7,422 bases of DNA from positions 1 to 7,422 of the forward strand of contig CALDHJ010000175.1 in NCBI GenBank assembly GCA_937941555.1. Direction: 5' to 3'. The notes under the pieces were generated by a model. It was not told the DNA's origin, made no database searches, and worked only from the letters and a program-made list of their open reading frames with translations. How positions within the stretch are numbered: position 1 is the first letter of the stretch; every line of letters begins with the position of its first letter. This document shows, in pieces, positions 1-5,440 of the stretch. The stretch comes from an uncultured Granulosicoccaceae bacterium. GTDB taxonomy: Bacteria; Pseudomonadota; Gammaproteobacteria; CALCKW01. Position numbers and translations under genes: made by a program.

Positions 1-686
1 GGCCCGGCCGCAAGCACCGTACGGTTCACGAGAATGACCTGACCACAGAACGCTGGCACCGAACCGAGATTGTGTGTGGACACCAACATCAAGCAGCCCT
101 CCTCGCGCAGGTCGTGCATCAGCGACACGATGGCTTCCTCGGTGTTCACATCGACACCGGTGAAGGGTTCGTCAAGCAGAATCACATCGCTGTTCTGTGC
201 GAGAGCGCGCGCAAGAAATACGCGTTTCTTCTGGCCACCAGACAGCTCGCCAATCTGCCGATCGCCAAGCTCCGACATGCCCACTCGGTCGAGCGCAGCG
301 GCAACCGCCTCTCGGTCCTCGGCACGCGGGATGCGGAAAAATCCCATGTGCCCATACCGCCCCATCATCACCACGTCGCGCACCAGCACCGGGAAGTCCC
401 AGTCGACATCCTCGTTCTGCGGTACATAGGCCACGCGGTTCGCCTGCAGCGCGTCAGCAACAGTACCGCCGAAGATTTCCACGTGCCCTTTGGACACGGG
501 CGCAAAGCCCATGATCGCCTTGAACAGCGTGGATTTGCCCGCACCGTTGACCCCGACCAGACCGCAGATGGTGCCACGTGGCACCGAGAAGCTCGCATCG
601 ACCAACGCGGTGTGGCCGTTGCGGTAGGTCACACACAGACCGTGCGCAGTGATACCGGCGCTGGCGGCCACCGGGTCGGTGTTCAC
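1..686 (-). CDS. sitB: Mn/Fe ABC transporter ATP-binding protein SitB (partial, C-terminus cut by window edge)
   Basis: This is the cytoplasmic ATPase subunit of a SitABCD/YfeABCD-type manganese/iron importer, which hydrolyses ATP to drive metal uptake through the membrane permease. Reading from a GTG at 686, 228 codons stay open to the window edge. Visible motifs are Walker [10 protein letters not shown] (residues 45-53), Q-loop glutamine at about 90 (VPQNED), the signature LSGGQ (148-152), Walker B VILLDE (168-173) and the H-loop histidine 205 (STHN). The stretch [12 protein letters not shown] is, from memory, typical of SitB/YfeB. The GTG start overlaps the sitA stop as GTGA. No Shine-Dalgarno motif precedes it, so translation is probably coupled to sitA. 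The permease genes should lie beyond the left edge. Membership of the family is certain; the preference for Mn over Fe or Zn is inferred from the adjacent mntR. Confidence 0.95.
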   Translation of the reverse strand, partial: MNTDPVAASAGITAHGLCVTYRNGHTALVDASFSVPRGTICGLVGVNGAGKSTLFKAIMGFAPVSKGHVEIFGGTVADALQANRVAYVPQNEDVDWDFPVLVRDVVMMGRYGHMGFFRIPRAEDREAVAAALDRVGMSELGDRQIGELSGGQKKRVFLARALAQNSDVILLDEPFTGVDVNTEEAIVSLMHDLREEGCLMLVSTHNLGSVPAFCGQVILVNRTVLAAG

Positions 687-1564
687 GGCTGCAAGCCGTC
701 CGCGACGGTCTGGCTCGTGACCTTCAGAAGATCGATGAAGGTCGGCACCGGGCCGTCATCTTTACTGAGGCTGTCGACAAAGAGCACACCGCCATAAGCG
801 GCACCGGTCTCGCGTGCGACTTGACGCGCGGGACGGTCGGATACCGTGCTCTCGCTGAACACTGCCGGGATGGCTTCAGTGCGAACGGTGTCGATCACAC
901 GTTTGACCTGTTGCGGCGTGCCCTGCGCATCGGCGTTGATCGGCCAGAGGTAGAGTTCTTTCAAGCCGAGATCGCGCGCGAGGTAGCTGAACGCGCCCTC
1001 GCTCGACACCAGCCAACGGCGCTCTTCGGGTACGGCGTCGATCAATTCCCGAATCGGGCCGGCCGCGGCCCGCAGTTTTGCCACATAGTTGTCCGCATTG
1101 GCGGCGTAGACCTCGCGGTTGGCCGGGTCATGCAGACTCATCGCATCGCGGATGTTGGCGATATAAATCTCGGCGTCGGTAAACGACATCCAGGCGTGGG
1201 GATTGGGCTTGCCGTTGTACGGGCCGCGGCCAATGGGCATGGGTTGGACGCCCTCGGAGACGATCGCCTCCGGTACGCCCTTGAGGTTCGCAAAAAACGG
1301 CTCGAACCAGAGCTCGAGATTCAGTCCGTTCCAGAGCACGAGATCCGCCTTCTGGGCGCGAATGATGTCGCGTGGCGTCGGTTGGTAGTTGTGAATTTCG
1401 GCGCCGGGCTTGGTGATGGACACGACGTCTGCCGCGTCGCCGGCGACATTGCGCGCCATGTCGGCGATCACCGTGAACGTGGTCGCCACGGTAAACGGCT
1501 TGGCCAGCAATCCGGTCGGCACCAGCAGCGCCAAAACCGCCAGCAATCGGGAAACAGCAGCCAC
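683..1564 (-). CDS. sitA: Mn/Fe ABC transporter periplasmic substrate-binding protein SitA
   Basis: This is the periplasmic metal-binding protein (cluster A-I, TroA/SitA/YfeA family) that captures Mn2+ or Fe2+ and delivers it to the membrane permease. The 293-residue product has an N-terminal signal peptide: one Arg, then a hydrophobic run, with likely cleavage after LLA near residue 21. The four metal ligands of the SitA subgroup are all recognisable: His58 (in AEIHNY), His123 (in NPHAW), Glu189 (in SSEGAF) and Asp264 (in FVDSLS). Glu as the third ligand matches SitA/YfeA, whereas zinc-specific ZnuA proteins have His there. Length is normal for the family. The GTG start at 1564 follows a GAGGT Shine-Dalgarno (1570-1574), and an in-frame TAA two codons upstream excludes an earlier start. 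It is the first gene of the operon, overlaps sitB by 4 bases, and is likely repressed by MntR through the palindrome at 1597-1616. Confidence 0.96.
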   Translation of the reverse strand: MAAVSRLLAVLALLVPTGLLAKPFTVATTFTVIADMARNVAGDAADVVSITKPGAEIHNYQPTPRDIIRAQKADLVLWNGLNLELWFEPFFANLKGVPEAIVSEGVQPMPIGRGPYNGKPNPHAWMSFTDAEIYIANIRDAMSLHDPANREVYAANADNYVAKLRAAAGPIRELIDAVPEERRWLVSSEGAFSYLARDLGLKELYLWPINADAQGTPQQVKRVIDTVRTEAIPAVFSESTVSDRPARQVARETGAAYGGVLFVDSLSKDDGPVPTFIDLLKVTSQTVADGLQP

Positions 1565-1596
1565 GGCTTACCTCATCACATCAGCATTGGGCTATT

Positions 1597-1616
1597 AATT
1601 TAGCCAAGGCTAATTT
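1597..1616. promoter_or_regulatory. MntR operator (MntR box)
   Basis: This is a near-perfect 20-bp palindrome with core TAGCCAAGGCTA (1601-1612). Of the 20 positions, 16 agree with the reverse complement; the mismatches are the central AA and one base in each flank. The TAGC-N4-GCTA core is the same as in the E. coli MntR site upstream of mntH, as I recall it (TAGCAAAGGCTA). It lies between divergent sitA and mntR and covers the predicted sitA -10, so Mn-loaded MntR would block sitA transcription. The palindrome is observed; that MntR binds it is inferred from family knowledge and position. Confidence 0.8.
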
Positions 1617-1625
1617 ACATTGCAA
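1597..1625 (-). promoter_or_regulatory. Predicted sigma70 promoter of sitA
   Basis: On the minus strand a -35 hexamer TTGCAA (1625-1620, 4/6 to consensus) and a -10 hexamer TAAATT (1602-1597, 4/6) are separated by exactly 17 bases. Transcription would start near 1590, leaving a leader of about 25 bases that includes the GAGGT ribosome-binding site of sitA. The -10 lies inside the MntR-type palindrome, which is where a repressor would act. The promoter is inferred from sequence alone. Confidence 0.5.
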
Positions 1626-1631
1626 CTGCAA
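1620..1631. promoter_or_regulatory. Secondary degenerate MntR-type half-site pair
   Basis: TTGCAACTGCAA has the same layout as the main MntR box (TNGC-N4-GCNA) and is itself an inverted repeat, TTGCA/TGCAA around a 2-base centre. Its centre is 19 bp from that of the main box, and it overlaps the predicted -35 of sitA. It could be a lower-affinity MntR site or a chance match. Confidence 0.35.
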
Positions 1632-1637
1632 ACTTAT

Positions 1638-1666
1638 TTGCCAAAGCCAAACTCCCACCCTAAACT
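1638..1666 (+). promoter_or_regulatory. Predicted sigma70 promoter of mntR, overlapping a weak MntR-type site
   Basis: A -35 TTGCCA (1638-1643, 5/6 to consensus) and a -10 TAAACT (1661-1666, 4/6) are 17 bases apart, predicting a start near 1673 and a leader of about 23 bases before the mntR GTG. The 12 bases at 1638-1649, TTGCCAAAGCCA, are a third, weaker TNGC-N4-GCNA match. Their centre lies 18 bp from the previous one, and they cover the -35. This would allow mntR to repress itself. It is a prediction only. Confidence 0.45.
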
Positions 1667-1695
1667 GGCCACACGTCAAGCTGTCCATTGCATCC

Positions 1696-2142
1696 GTGTC
1701 CGACCAGCCCGCTCGCCCCAACCGCGTTCTCGACCCCACCCAGGTGGCGGCCGCTTTCAACCACGTGCGCGACGCCCACCAGACCGAGGTGGCCGAGGAC
1801 TACGTCGAGCTGGTGTCTGACCTGATCGAAGCCAAGGGTGAAGCACGCAGTGTCGACCTCGCAGAGTGTCTCGGTATCAGCCCGGCGACCGTCAACAAGA
1901 CCGTCGCCCGTCTGCAGCGCGACGGCTACCTGACAGCCGAGCGCTATCGTTCGATCTTCCTGACCGACAAGGGCGAAGCGCTGGCCGCGGCGATGCGTGA
2001 ACGCCATCGGATCGTCTACGACTTCCTGCGGGCGATCGGCGTGTCAGCCGACACGGCAGAGCTCGACGCGGAGGGCCTCGAACACCACGTCTCTGACGAG
2101 ACGCTGGCCTGCTTTCAATCGATTATCCGCCGCGGCGCGTGA
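1696..2142 (+). CDS. mntR: Manganese-responsive transcriptional repressor MntR (DtxR family)
   Basis: This is a cytoplasmic Mn2+-sensing repressor that, when loaded with metal, binds operators of manganese importer genes. The 148-residue protein (E. coli MntR is about 155) has an N-terminal winged helix at residues 35-92, with recognition helix around SPATVNKTVARL, followed by a dimerisation helix domain. The metal ligands known for the family are all present: Asp35 and Glu38 (EDYVEL), His104 (ERHRI), and Glu126, Glu129 and His130 (AEGLEHH). There is no C-terminal SH3-like domain, which is normal for MntR and distinguishes it from DtxR/IdeR. The GTG at 1696 is the only sensible start that places these motifs correctly; I see no good Shine-Dalgarno before it. 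It is divergent from sitAB and shares a 131-bp control region with it, which supports sitAB as its main target together with autoregulation. Confidence 0.96.
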   Translation: MSDQPARPNRVLDPTQVAAAFNHVRDAHQTEVAEDYVELVSDLIEAKGEARSVDLAECLGISPATVNKTVARLQRDGYLTAERYRSIFLTDKGEALAAAMRERHRIVYDFLRAIGVSADTAELDAEGLEHHVSDETLACFQSIIRRGA

Positions 2143-2218
2143 CCGACACCCGCCGTAGCAGGCCATATTCGGCACACCAGACTGCGGCATCAGGGCATGC
2201 CAGCATGAGAACGCCGAA

Positions 2219-2635
2219 TTGATCGCTCTGCTCAACGGAGACTTCAGCGACATCTGGGTGCATGTTGTCGGCGCGCTGGTGGCGGCTGTGGCGGTAGACC
2301 TCTACCGCAGCCTGACATCGAGGCGGCGCCGGGCTCAGCGTCACGCTGCAGAATCGGAAGCCACCCTCGCCAACCAGAATGCGCGCTCCACGCCTGCGTC
2401 GCGAGGTTGTGCGGTCACACTGCTGTCCTGGATCTGTCGCTTTGCCATTCGCCTGAGCGCGAAGCTCGCTGTCGCACTGGGGGCTGCCATTGCGGCGGGC
2501 GTCCTGGTTGATGACAAGGTGCAGTGGGTGGACGGTGCCGTGGAGGGGGCCATCAGCGGCACGACCCTGACCGTCATGCTGATCGTATTTGCCGCGACCT
2601 GGATGCTGCTGCCGATCCGTCTGTTCAAACGCTGA
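2219..2635 (+). CDS. Small membrane protein of unknown function
   Basis: I do not recognise this 138-residue product. It has three likely membrane segments: about residues 13-30, 80-98 and 115-133. A highly basic stretch after the first (SRRRRAQRH, 33-41) and a polar linker (about 42-65) suggest the first loop is cytoplasmic. Codon use in this frame looks like that of neighbouring genes, and the minus-strand frames here give low-complexity, Arg/Gln-rich translations, so plus is the better strand. The start is uncertain: TTG at 2219 is the earliest start-type codon after the upstream in-frame TAG (2156), and a GTG at about 2258 would also keep all three helices. No clear Shine-Dalgarno is seen. 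It follows mntR by 76 bp on the same strand, but nothing in it suggests a role in metal transport. Confidence 0.5.
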   Translation: MIALLNGDFSDIWVHVVGALVAAVAVDLYRSLTSRRRRAQRHAAESEATLANQNARSTPASRGCAVTLLSWICRFAIRLSAKLAVALGAAIAAGVLVDDKVQWVDGAVEGAISGTTLTVMLIVFAATWMLLPIRLFKR

Positions 2636-2723
2636 CCAGCAGACATGACACGATCCGCCAACTGGCGCATTGCCGCGCTTGCGCTCGCCTGACAAAATAT
2701 CCGCCACGCCGACGAGCTCCGAC

Positions 2724-3002
2724 ATGCGACACACCCTCGAACGTCTCTTTGCGCCACTACTGAACTATCTCGAGAAAGGCGACGACCCGGTGGGCTATCG
2801 GCCCTCCCACCGCACCATCCTCAAAGCCGTGTCCGCCCTCTTTTACGTGTTGACAGCCGCCCTGCTGGCGCTCGGCATCAGCACTGGGCAGTTGGGCATA
2901 CTGTTGCCGTGTGTGGTGTTCTTTGCGGTTGCCTCAACCGCACTCGGGGTCGCAACCCTCGGCTCAGACCGCGCGGTCGGACGGCTCTGGCACAACCGCT
3001 GA
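2724..3002 (+). CDS. Conserved small inner-membrane protein (PSHR-motif family, function unknown)
   Basis: This 92-residue protein has an N-terminal amphipathic part (FAPLLNYLEKGDD), a polar motif YRPSHRTIL (residues 25-33), two adjacent membrane segments (about 32-51 and 56-77) and a C-terminal tail GSDRAVGRLW. From memory, this pattern, with Y-x-PSHR-x-I-L before the first helix and GSDRAV after the second, recurs in short uncharacterised proteins of Pseudomonas, Marinobacter and related gammaproteobacteria; I could not run a search to confirm it. ATG at 2724 fits that family pattern better than an in-frame ATG 18 codons upstream, whose extra residues look non-coding. A weak promoter-like pair (TTGCCG, 17 bases, CAAAAT) ends about 26 bp before the ATG. 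Function is unknown. Confidence 0.72.
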   Translation: MRHTLERLFAPLLNYLEKGDDPVGYRPSHRTILKAVSALFYVLTAALLALGISTGQLGILLPCVVFFAVASTALGVATLGSDRAVGRLWHNR

Positions 3003-3052
3003 CACCCAGGCAGCGGCACTAACGCGCCCCGATCGGCCGCCAAGAACCCTAA

Positions 3053-3222
3053 CAGCCCGTTAAAAACGTAACGAGGGGGCCAAGTGCAAGGCGCGAGCAG
3101 CGCAGAGACCGAGACAATATCAAGGTGATAGGCGAGGTCCGAGCAGCCGGTGCGCCGGAGCGACAGCAACGCAGCAATTGGGTGGGGGCGCCCAGCCCCC
3201 GCAGAATTTTTTTAACCGGCTG
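3053..3222. mobile_element. MITE-like 170-bp intergenic element with terminal inverted repeats
   Basis: The interval is bounded by 14-base inverted repeats that differ at one position: CAGCCCGTTAAAAA at 3053-3066, and the reverse complement of CAGCCGGTTAAAAA at 3209-3222. It contains a direct repeat CGAGCAGC (3094-3101 and 3140-3147), a small hairpin CCGG-TGCG-CCGG near its middle and a GC-rich hairpin at 3184-3200. It has no credible reading frame. Its GC-rich, structured body with A/T-rich ends resembles interspersed repeats seen between genes in several gammaproteobacteria; that resemblance is from memory. I found no clear target-site duplication. It could instead be a palindromic intergenic repeat family not moved by a transposase. 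Confidence 0.55.
3184..3213 (+). terminator. Possible rho-independent terminator within the repeat element
   Basis: A perfect 6-bp stem GGGGGC/GCCCCC with a 5-base loop (3184-3200) is followed, after GCAGAA, by seven consecutive T (3207-3213). The six bases between stem and T-run weaken the match to a classical terminator. It could end plus-strand transcripts from the membrane-protein gene that stops at 3002, or may simply be part of the repeat element. Confidence 0.35.
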
Positions 3223-3292
3223 CCAAAAAACACATCGGTTCACTGATCACTCAGCCGGCTCAAACCATCTCGCCACATCGCGCCGATGGCTG

Positions 3293-3538
3293 TCAGCGAG
3301 ACCGGCCCCAGGGAGAGGGTTTGGCGAAGGTGTCGACGTACAGCCGCTCAACCTTCTCCCTCGCCCACGGTGTCTTTCGCAAGAAGGTCAACGACGACCT
3401 TACTGAGGGGTCGGACTTGAAACAATTCAGGTTGATGCGCTCAGCGAGTCCGTCCCAGCCATAGTGTGCCTCGAGACTCTCGACGACCCGTTTCAAAGTC
3501 ACACCGTGCAACGGATTGTTGGGTTGTTCGGCATCCAC
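3293..3538 (-). CDS. VF530/DUF2132 family small DNA-binding-like protein
   Basis: This 81-residue protein contains the full hallmark pattern of the VF530 (DUF2132, PF09905) family: NNPLHGVTL (residues 7-15), [11 protein letters not shown] (25-35), [13 protein letters not shown] (38-50) and [13 protein letters not shown] (52-64). The family is named after Vibrio fischeri VF530, whose solved fold is helical; DNA binding has been proposed, but its cellular role is not known to me. The GTG at 3538 is the only usable start, because an in-frame TGA lies two codons before it; the Shine-Dalgarno is weak. The C-terminal 17 residues lie outside the conserved block. It lies 74 bp after the VOC gene on the same strand and may be co-transcribed with it, although a hairpin (3574-3588) sits between them. 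Confidence 0.88.
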   Translation of the reverse strand: MDAEQPNNPLHGVTLKRVVESLEAHYGWDGLAERINLNCFKSDPSVRSSLTFLRKTPWAREKVERLYVDTFAKPSPWGRSR

Positions 3539-3573
3539 GCGTCAATATCCATCCCGGAGAACTGTCGATTACA

Positions 3574-3588
3574 GGGTCGCACCGACCC
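3574..3588. repeat. Short perfect hairpin between the VOC and DUF2132 genes
   Basis: GGGTCG and CGACCC (6-bp perfect stem) flank the triloop CAC. No T-run follows on either strand, so it is not a typical intrinsic terminator. In a minus-strand readthrough transcript it could stabilise the RNA end or reduce expression of the downstream gene. Confidence 0.4.
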
Positions 3589-3612
3589 ACGTTGCCACCA
3601 CGGATACCGCCG

Positions 3613-3987
3613 TCAAGCCGACACGCCCTGGTGACAGACGGCTTCGATGTTGTGCCCATCGGGGCCAATAACGAAAGCGCCATAGTAGTCGGCATGGTAC
3701 CGCGCGCGGATACCGGGCGCGCCATTGTCTTGCCCGCCGGCTGCAATTGCCGCCGCATGGAAGTCATCCACCTGTGCCGGACTGTCAGCGGCAAAGGCGA
3801 TGTGCATAGCACCCTGTACCGTGTCATCAAGGCCGAACCAGAACGCGACATTGTCATCGCGCCCGAACCCCACCCAACCCTGATCTGATGCCATCATCGA
3901 CACCCCGAGCGGTGCCAGCGCCTTGCTGAAAAACGCGATACTCGCGTCAAGGTCGGATACAGCCAACCCGATGTGATCGATTACCAT
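3613..3987 (-). CDS. VOC superfamily (glyoxalase/bleomycin-resistance fold) protein
   Basis: This 124-residue, single-domain vicinal-oxygen-chelate protein is probably cytoplasmic. It opens with the classic first strand MVIDHIGLAVSDL and closes with YHADYYGAFVIGPDGHNIEAVCH (residues 97-119; the core is DPDGHNIE-like, 109-115). Candidate metal ligands are His5, His62 (AMHIAF) and Glu115. The ending matches a widespread glyoxalase-like subgroup whose substrates are mostly unknown, so lactoylglutathione lyase activity should not be assumed. The ATG at 3987 is chosen because GGAG lies six bases upstream and the VOC fold begins exactly there; an in-frame ATG at 4065 would only add a poor extension that overlaps a hairpin. 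DUF2132 lies downstream on the same strand. The leader contains a terminator-like hairpin (4045-4071). Confidence 0.9.
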   Translation of the reverse strand: MVIDHIGLAVSDLDASIAFFSKALAPLGVSMMASDQGWVGFGRDDNVAFWFGLDDTVQGAMHIAFAADSPAQVDDFHAAAIAAGGQDNGAPGIRARYHADYYGAFVIGPDGHNIEAVCHQGVSA

Positions 3988-4044
3988 CGCTTTCTCCTGT
4001 GCGGTACAGCGTCCGGCACCGCGGATGGCGACACCTGACATCCG

Positions 4045-4071
4045 AGAAAAAGACCCCGTTGCCAACGGGAT
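4045..4071 (-). terminator. Rho-independent terminator-like hairpin, minus strand
   Basis: Read on the minus strand, an 8-bp stem (ATCCCGTT with AACGGGGT, including one G-U pair) closes a GGC triloop and is followed at once by a T-rich run, CTTTTTCTC. This is a good intrinsic-terminator shape. No minus-strand gene ends just before it; the next gene to the right (4308) runs on the plus strand. It lies about 60 bp upstream of the VOC start, so it would end a short RNA or act as an attenuator in the VOC leader. Confidence 0.55.
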
Positions 4072-4112
4072 GATCTGATCTCACGGGATACCACAATACA
4101 CCGGTTCAGTCA

Positions 4113-4141
4113 GCCGCGAGCAATTGCCCCCGGCTCGCGGC
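4113..4141. repeat. Perfect 9-bp stem-loop in the intergenic gap
   Basis: GCCGCGAGC (4113-4121) pairs perfectly with GCTCGCGGC (4133-4141) across an 11-base loop. There is no T-run after it on either strand, so it is not a terminator by itself. On the minus strand it would be the 5' hairpin of a transcript ending at the terminator-like structure at 4045-4071. Confidence 0.6.
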
Positions 4142-4162
4142 AAAACCGATACCGCGTTGGCT

Positions 4163-4192
4163 ATGAAACACTGCGCTAATGCCAAATATCAA
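4163..4192 (-). promoter_or_regulatory. Possible minus-strand promoter for a small RNA or VOC leader
   Basis: On the minus strand TTGATA (4192-4187, 5/6 to -35 consensus) lies 18 bases before TTTCAT (4168-4163, 4/6 to -10 consensus). Transcription would start near 4156 and run through the 9-bp stem-loop to the terminator-like hairpin, giving an RNA of roughly 110 bases, or through it into the VOC gene. This is weak evidence by itself; the order of the parts is what makes it noteworthy. Confidence 0.3.
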
Positions 4193-4271
4193 GCCTGTCA
4201 TCTCGACTGGGCAACATACCCGTGTGTCGGGCATCTGAATCCGCTCCGCCAATCCGCACACATCCACGCAC

Positions 4272-4280
4272 TGATACACT
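4272..4280 (+). promoter_or_regulatory. Possible extended -10 element for the NTF2-like gene
   Basis: TGATACACT has the TG-N spacing of an extended -10, with TACACT matching the consensus at 4 of 6 bases. It lies 27 bp before the start codon. No good -35 is present at 17 bases upstream, which extended -10 promoters can tolerate. Confidence 0.3.
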
Positions 4281-4307
4281 CTCGCCCCAAACAGGTGGAG
4301 ACAACCT

Positions 4308-4652
4308 ATGTCGAATGCCGACGCTCGATCCGTGGCAGAAACTTATCTGCAGGAAATGCTCGAAGCCGACGACGCCGCGGACTACGCCCTCTACACCAAA
4401 CGGTATGAGCCGAAGTACCTCGCGAACTTTTCGCAGGAGCAGTTTCACCGCGACATCAACGGCATGCACGACCGCAATGGCATGAACCGCGGCTACGCCT
4501 TCCTGAGCACGCTTCGGTCATCAAACCTCGACGGCATGGAAGTGCACCGCACGGTGTGGAAGGGACACTACGAAAAGCGCGATGCAGTGATCGAGATCGC
4601 GGTATACGAGAAAGACGGTGAGTGGTATCTCATCCAATCGGCTGTGCACTAG
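4308..4652 (+). CDS. NTF2-like/SnoaL-type fold small protein (probable)
   Basis: The 114-residue product appears to be a small cytosolic cone-fold protein; there is no signal peptide or membrane segment. An N-terminal helix region (ARSVAETYLQEMLEADD, residues 6-22) is followed by alternating strands. The last of these, an AVIEIAVYEKDGEWYLIQSAV-like pattern (about 93-113), is the usual ending of NTF2/SnoaL/DUF4440-type proteins, in which a charged turn DGEW leads into the final strand. No catalytic residue set is recognisable, so function is unknown. ATG at 4308 is preceded by a good Shine-Dalgarno, AGGTGGAG, about seven bases upstream. It is a single plus-strand gene, convergent with the molybdopterin gene, whose stop lies 39 bp away; I see no terminator in that gap. 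Confidence 0.75.
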   Translation: MSNADARSVAETYLQEMLEADDAADYALYTKRYEPKYLANFSQEQFHRDINGMHDRNGMNRGYAFLSTLRSSNLDGMEVHRTVWKGHYEKRDAVIEIAVYEKDGEWYLIQSAVH

Positions 4653-4691
4653 CGAAGAAGCGCCCGCAACCGAGGCACGCGCAGGGCCGCA

Positions 4692-5390
4692 TCAATGTGC
4701 CGGCTTGCCTTGTTGAGCGCCCTCGCGTTGCCGGCTCGCTTCGGCAAATCGCCTTACCGTGCCGCGTATCAGCGGCCGGTAGAGCACCCTAAGCAATGCA
4801 CCGGGCAACACGCGACCACGCTCTTCAAGGTCGACGCGGGCACGCGGGTGATCCATGAACGAAAAAGCGGAGGTCCGGTAGCCCGCATCGGGCGAAACAA
4901 AACGCAGCTCGCACAACGACTTCACCGACTTGTAGCCGTAGTGCCTGGGGGCAACCAGTCGAAGCGGTGCACCGTGATCGACACTCAGCGGCTCACCATT
5001 CAAACGGTCAGCAACGAGTACACTCGGATCGAGCAGGTCTTCGAGCGGCAAGCCGGTGCGAGCGCCATCCTGGGCTTTCAGGGCGACCAGCGTCGCTGAA
5101 TTGTGGGGTGCGGACCGGGGTATGACAACGCGCTCGAAGACGTCGCGAAAACGAACCCCCTCCCACACCAGCCCGCGCACACTCCAGGTCGTCACACAGT
5201 GGAAATCAGACACCTGGCTGACCCGAGGCAGCCCCTCAAGCGGATCAACGATGTCCCGCTCACTGGACACCGCCCCGCACAGCCGGAGCACCGGACTGTC
5301 GGGATAGCGTGGAAAGCGCTTGGCGAAATGCGTCAGACCGAAACGGTGGAACAAGGCTGATTCGTGTTGCCCGGGTGGCAGTGTTGTCAT
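4692..5390 (-). CDS. Cytoplasmic molybdopterin-dependent oxidoreductase, sulfite-oxidase/YedY fold
   Basis: This 232-residue protein has an oxidoreductase molybdopterin-binding domain (PF00174) and probably binds Mo-molybdopterin. The key ligand is Cys65 in VSDFHCVTTWSV, which is the family's Mo-coordinating cysteine motif. Other hallmarks are WEGVRFRDVFE (76-86), the phosphate/pterin-region DHGAPLRLVAPRHYGYKSVK (138-157) and the LCELRFV strand. There is no Tat signal peptide, unlike MsrP/YedY, so a cytoplasmic location is inferred, and no dimerisation or heme domain. The C-terminal 35 residues are basic and Arg-rich. Its substrate is unknown. ATG at 5390 is preferred because AGGGA lies about eight bases upstream; a TTG at 5444 would give 18 extra residues and a 4-base overlap with the DUF2867 stop. 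It is probably co-transcribed with that gene. Confidence 0.87.
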   Translation of the reverse strand: MTTLPPGQHESALFHRFGLTHFAKRFPRYPDSPVLRLCGAVSSERDIVDPLEGLPRVSQVSDFHCVTTWSVRGLVWEGVRFRDVFERVVIPRSAPHNSATLVALKAQDGARTGLPLEDLLDPSVLVADRLNGEPLSVDHGAPLRLVAPRHYGYKSVKSLCELRFVSPDAGYRTSAFSFMDHPRARVDLEERGRVLPGALLRVLYRPLIRGTVRRFAEASRQREGAQQGKPAH

Positions 5391-5440
5391 GTTCGATTCC
5401 CTGCAGCGCCAGACCGGATAGACAATCTGCTCACCCTGCC

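Larger units (their letters stand above)
3988..4307. other. 320-bp gene-free gap with structured elements
   Basis: No reading frame here has a recognisable product, and both flanking genes point outward from the gap. It holds the Shine-Dalgarno of the VOC gene, a terminator-like hairpin (4045-4071, minus), a 9-bp stem-loop (4113-4141), a minus-strand promoter-like pair (4163-4192) and a possible plus-strand extended -10 (4272-4280). The two short reading frames that cross it (plus 4124-4408 and minus 4176-4469) overlap the NTF2-like gene in other frames and look like shadows. Confidence 0.6.

Noticed and set aside
1583..1594. A fourth MntR-type site on the sitA side of the main box
   Set aside because: GGCTA at 1590-1594 resembles one half-site, but the partner half is out of register by one base. 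The match is too poor.
72..1603. Long plus-strand reading frames (72-797 and 821-1603) opposite sitB and sitA
   Set aside because: Their translations are His/Arg-rich with no domain pattern, and they lie antisense to two unmistakable transporter genes. They are by-products of high GC content.
1660..2007. Minus-strand 115-codon frame inside mntR
   Set aside because: It is antisense to a protein with every MntR metal ligand in place, and has no recognisable features of its own.
2123..2757. Minus-strand frames of 203 and 138 codons opposite the first membrane protein
   Set aside because: The translations are rich in Arg, Gln, Ser and Cys, with no hydrophobic or domain structure. They also run into mntR and the next gene. 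The plus-strand frame has clear membrane helices.
3223..3292. T-run on the minus strand after the DUF2132 stop (3230-3225) as its terminator
   Set aside because: The six T are real, but the preceding bases form only a weak, interrupted stem, so I did not call a terminator.
3049..3406. Short frames across the repeat element (3049-3243 minus, 3125-3406 plus, 2843-3169 minus)
   Set aside because: They cross the element's boundary and the flanking genes, lack ribosome-binding sites and encode no recognisable motif. The DNA is better explained as a structured repeat.
3988..4065. N-terminal extension of the VOC protein to an ATG at 4065
   Set aside because: The VOC fold starts exactly at the internal ATG 3987, which has a strong Shine-Dalgarno. 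The added 26 residues resemble no family member and would place the start within a terminator-like hairpin.
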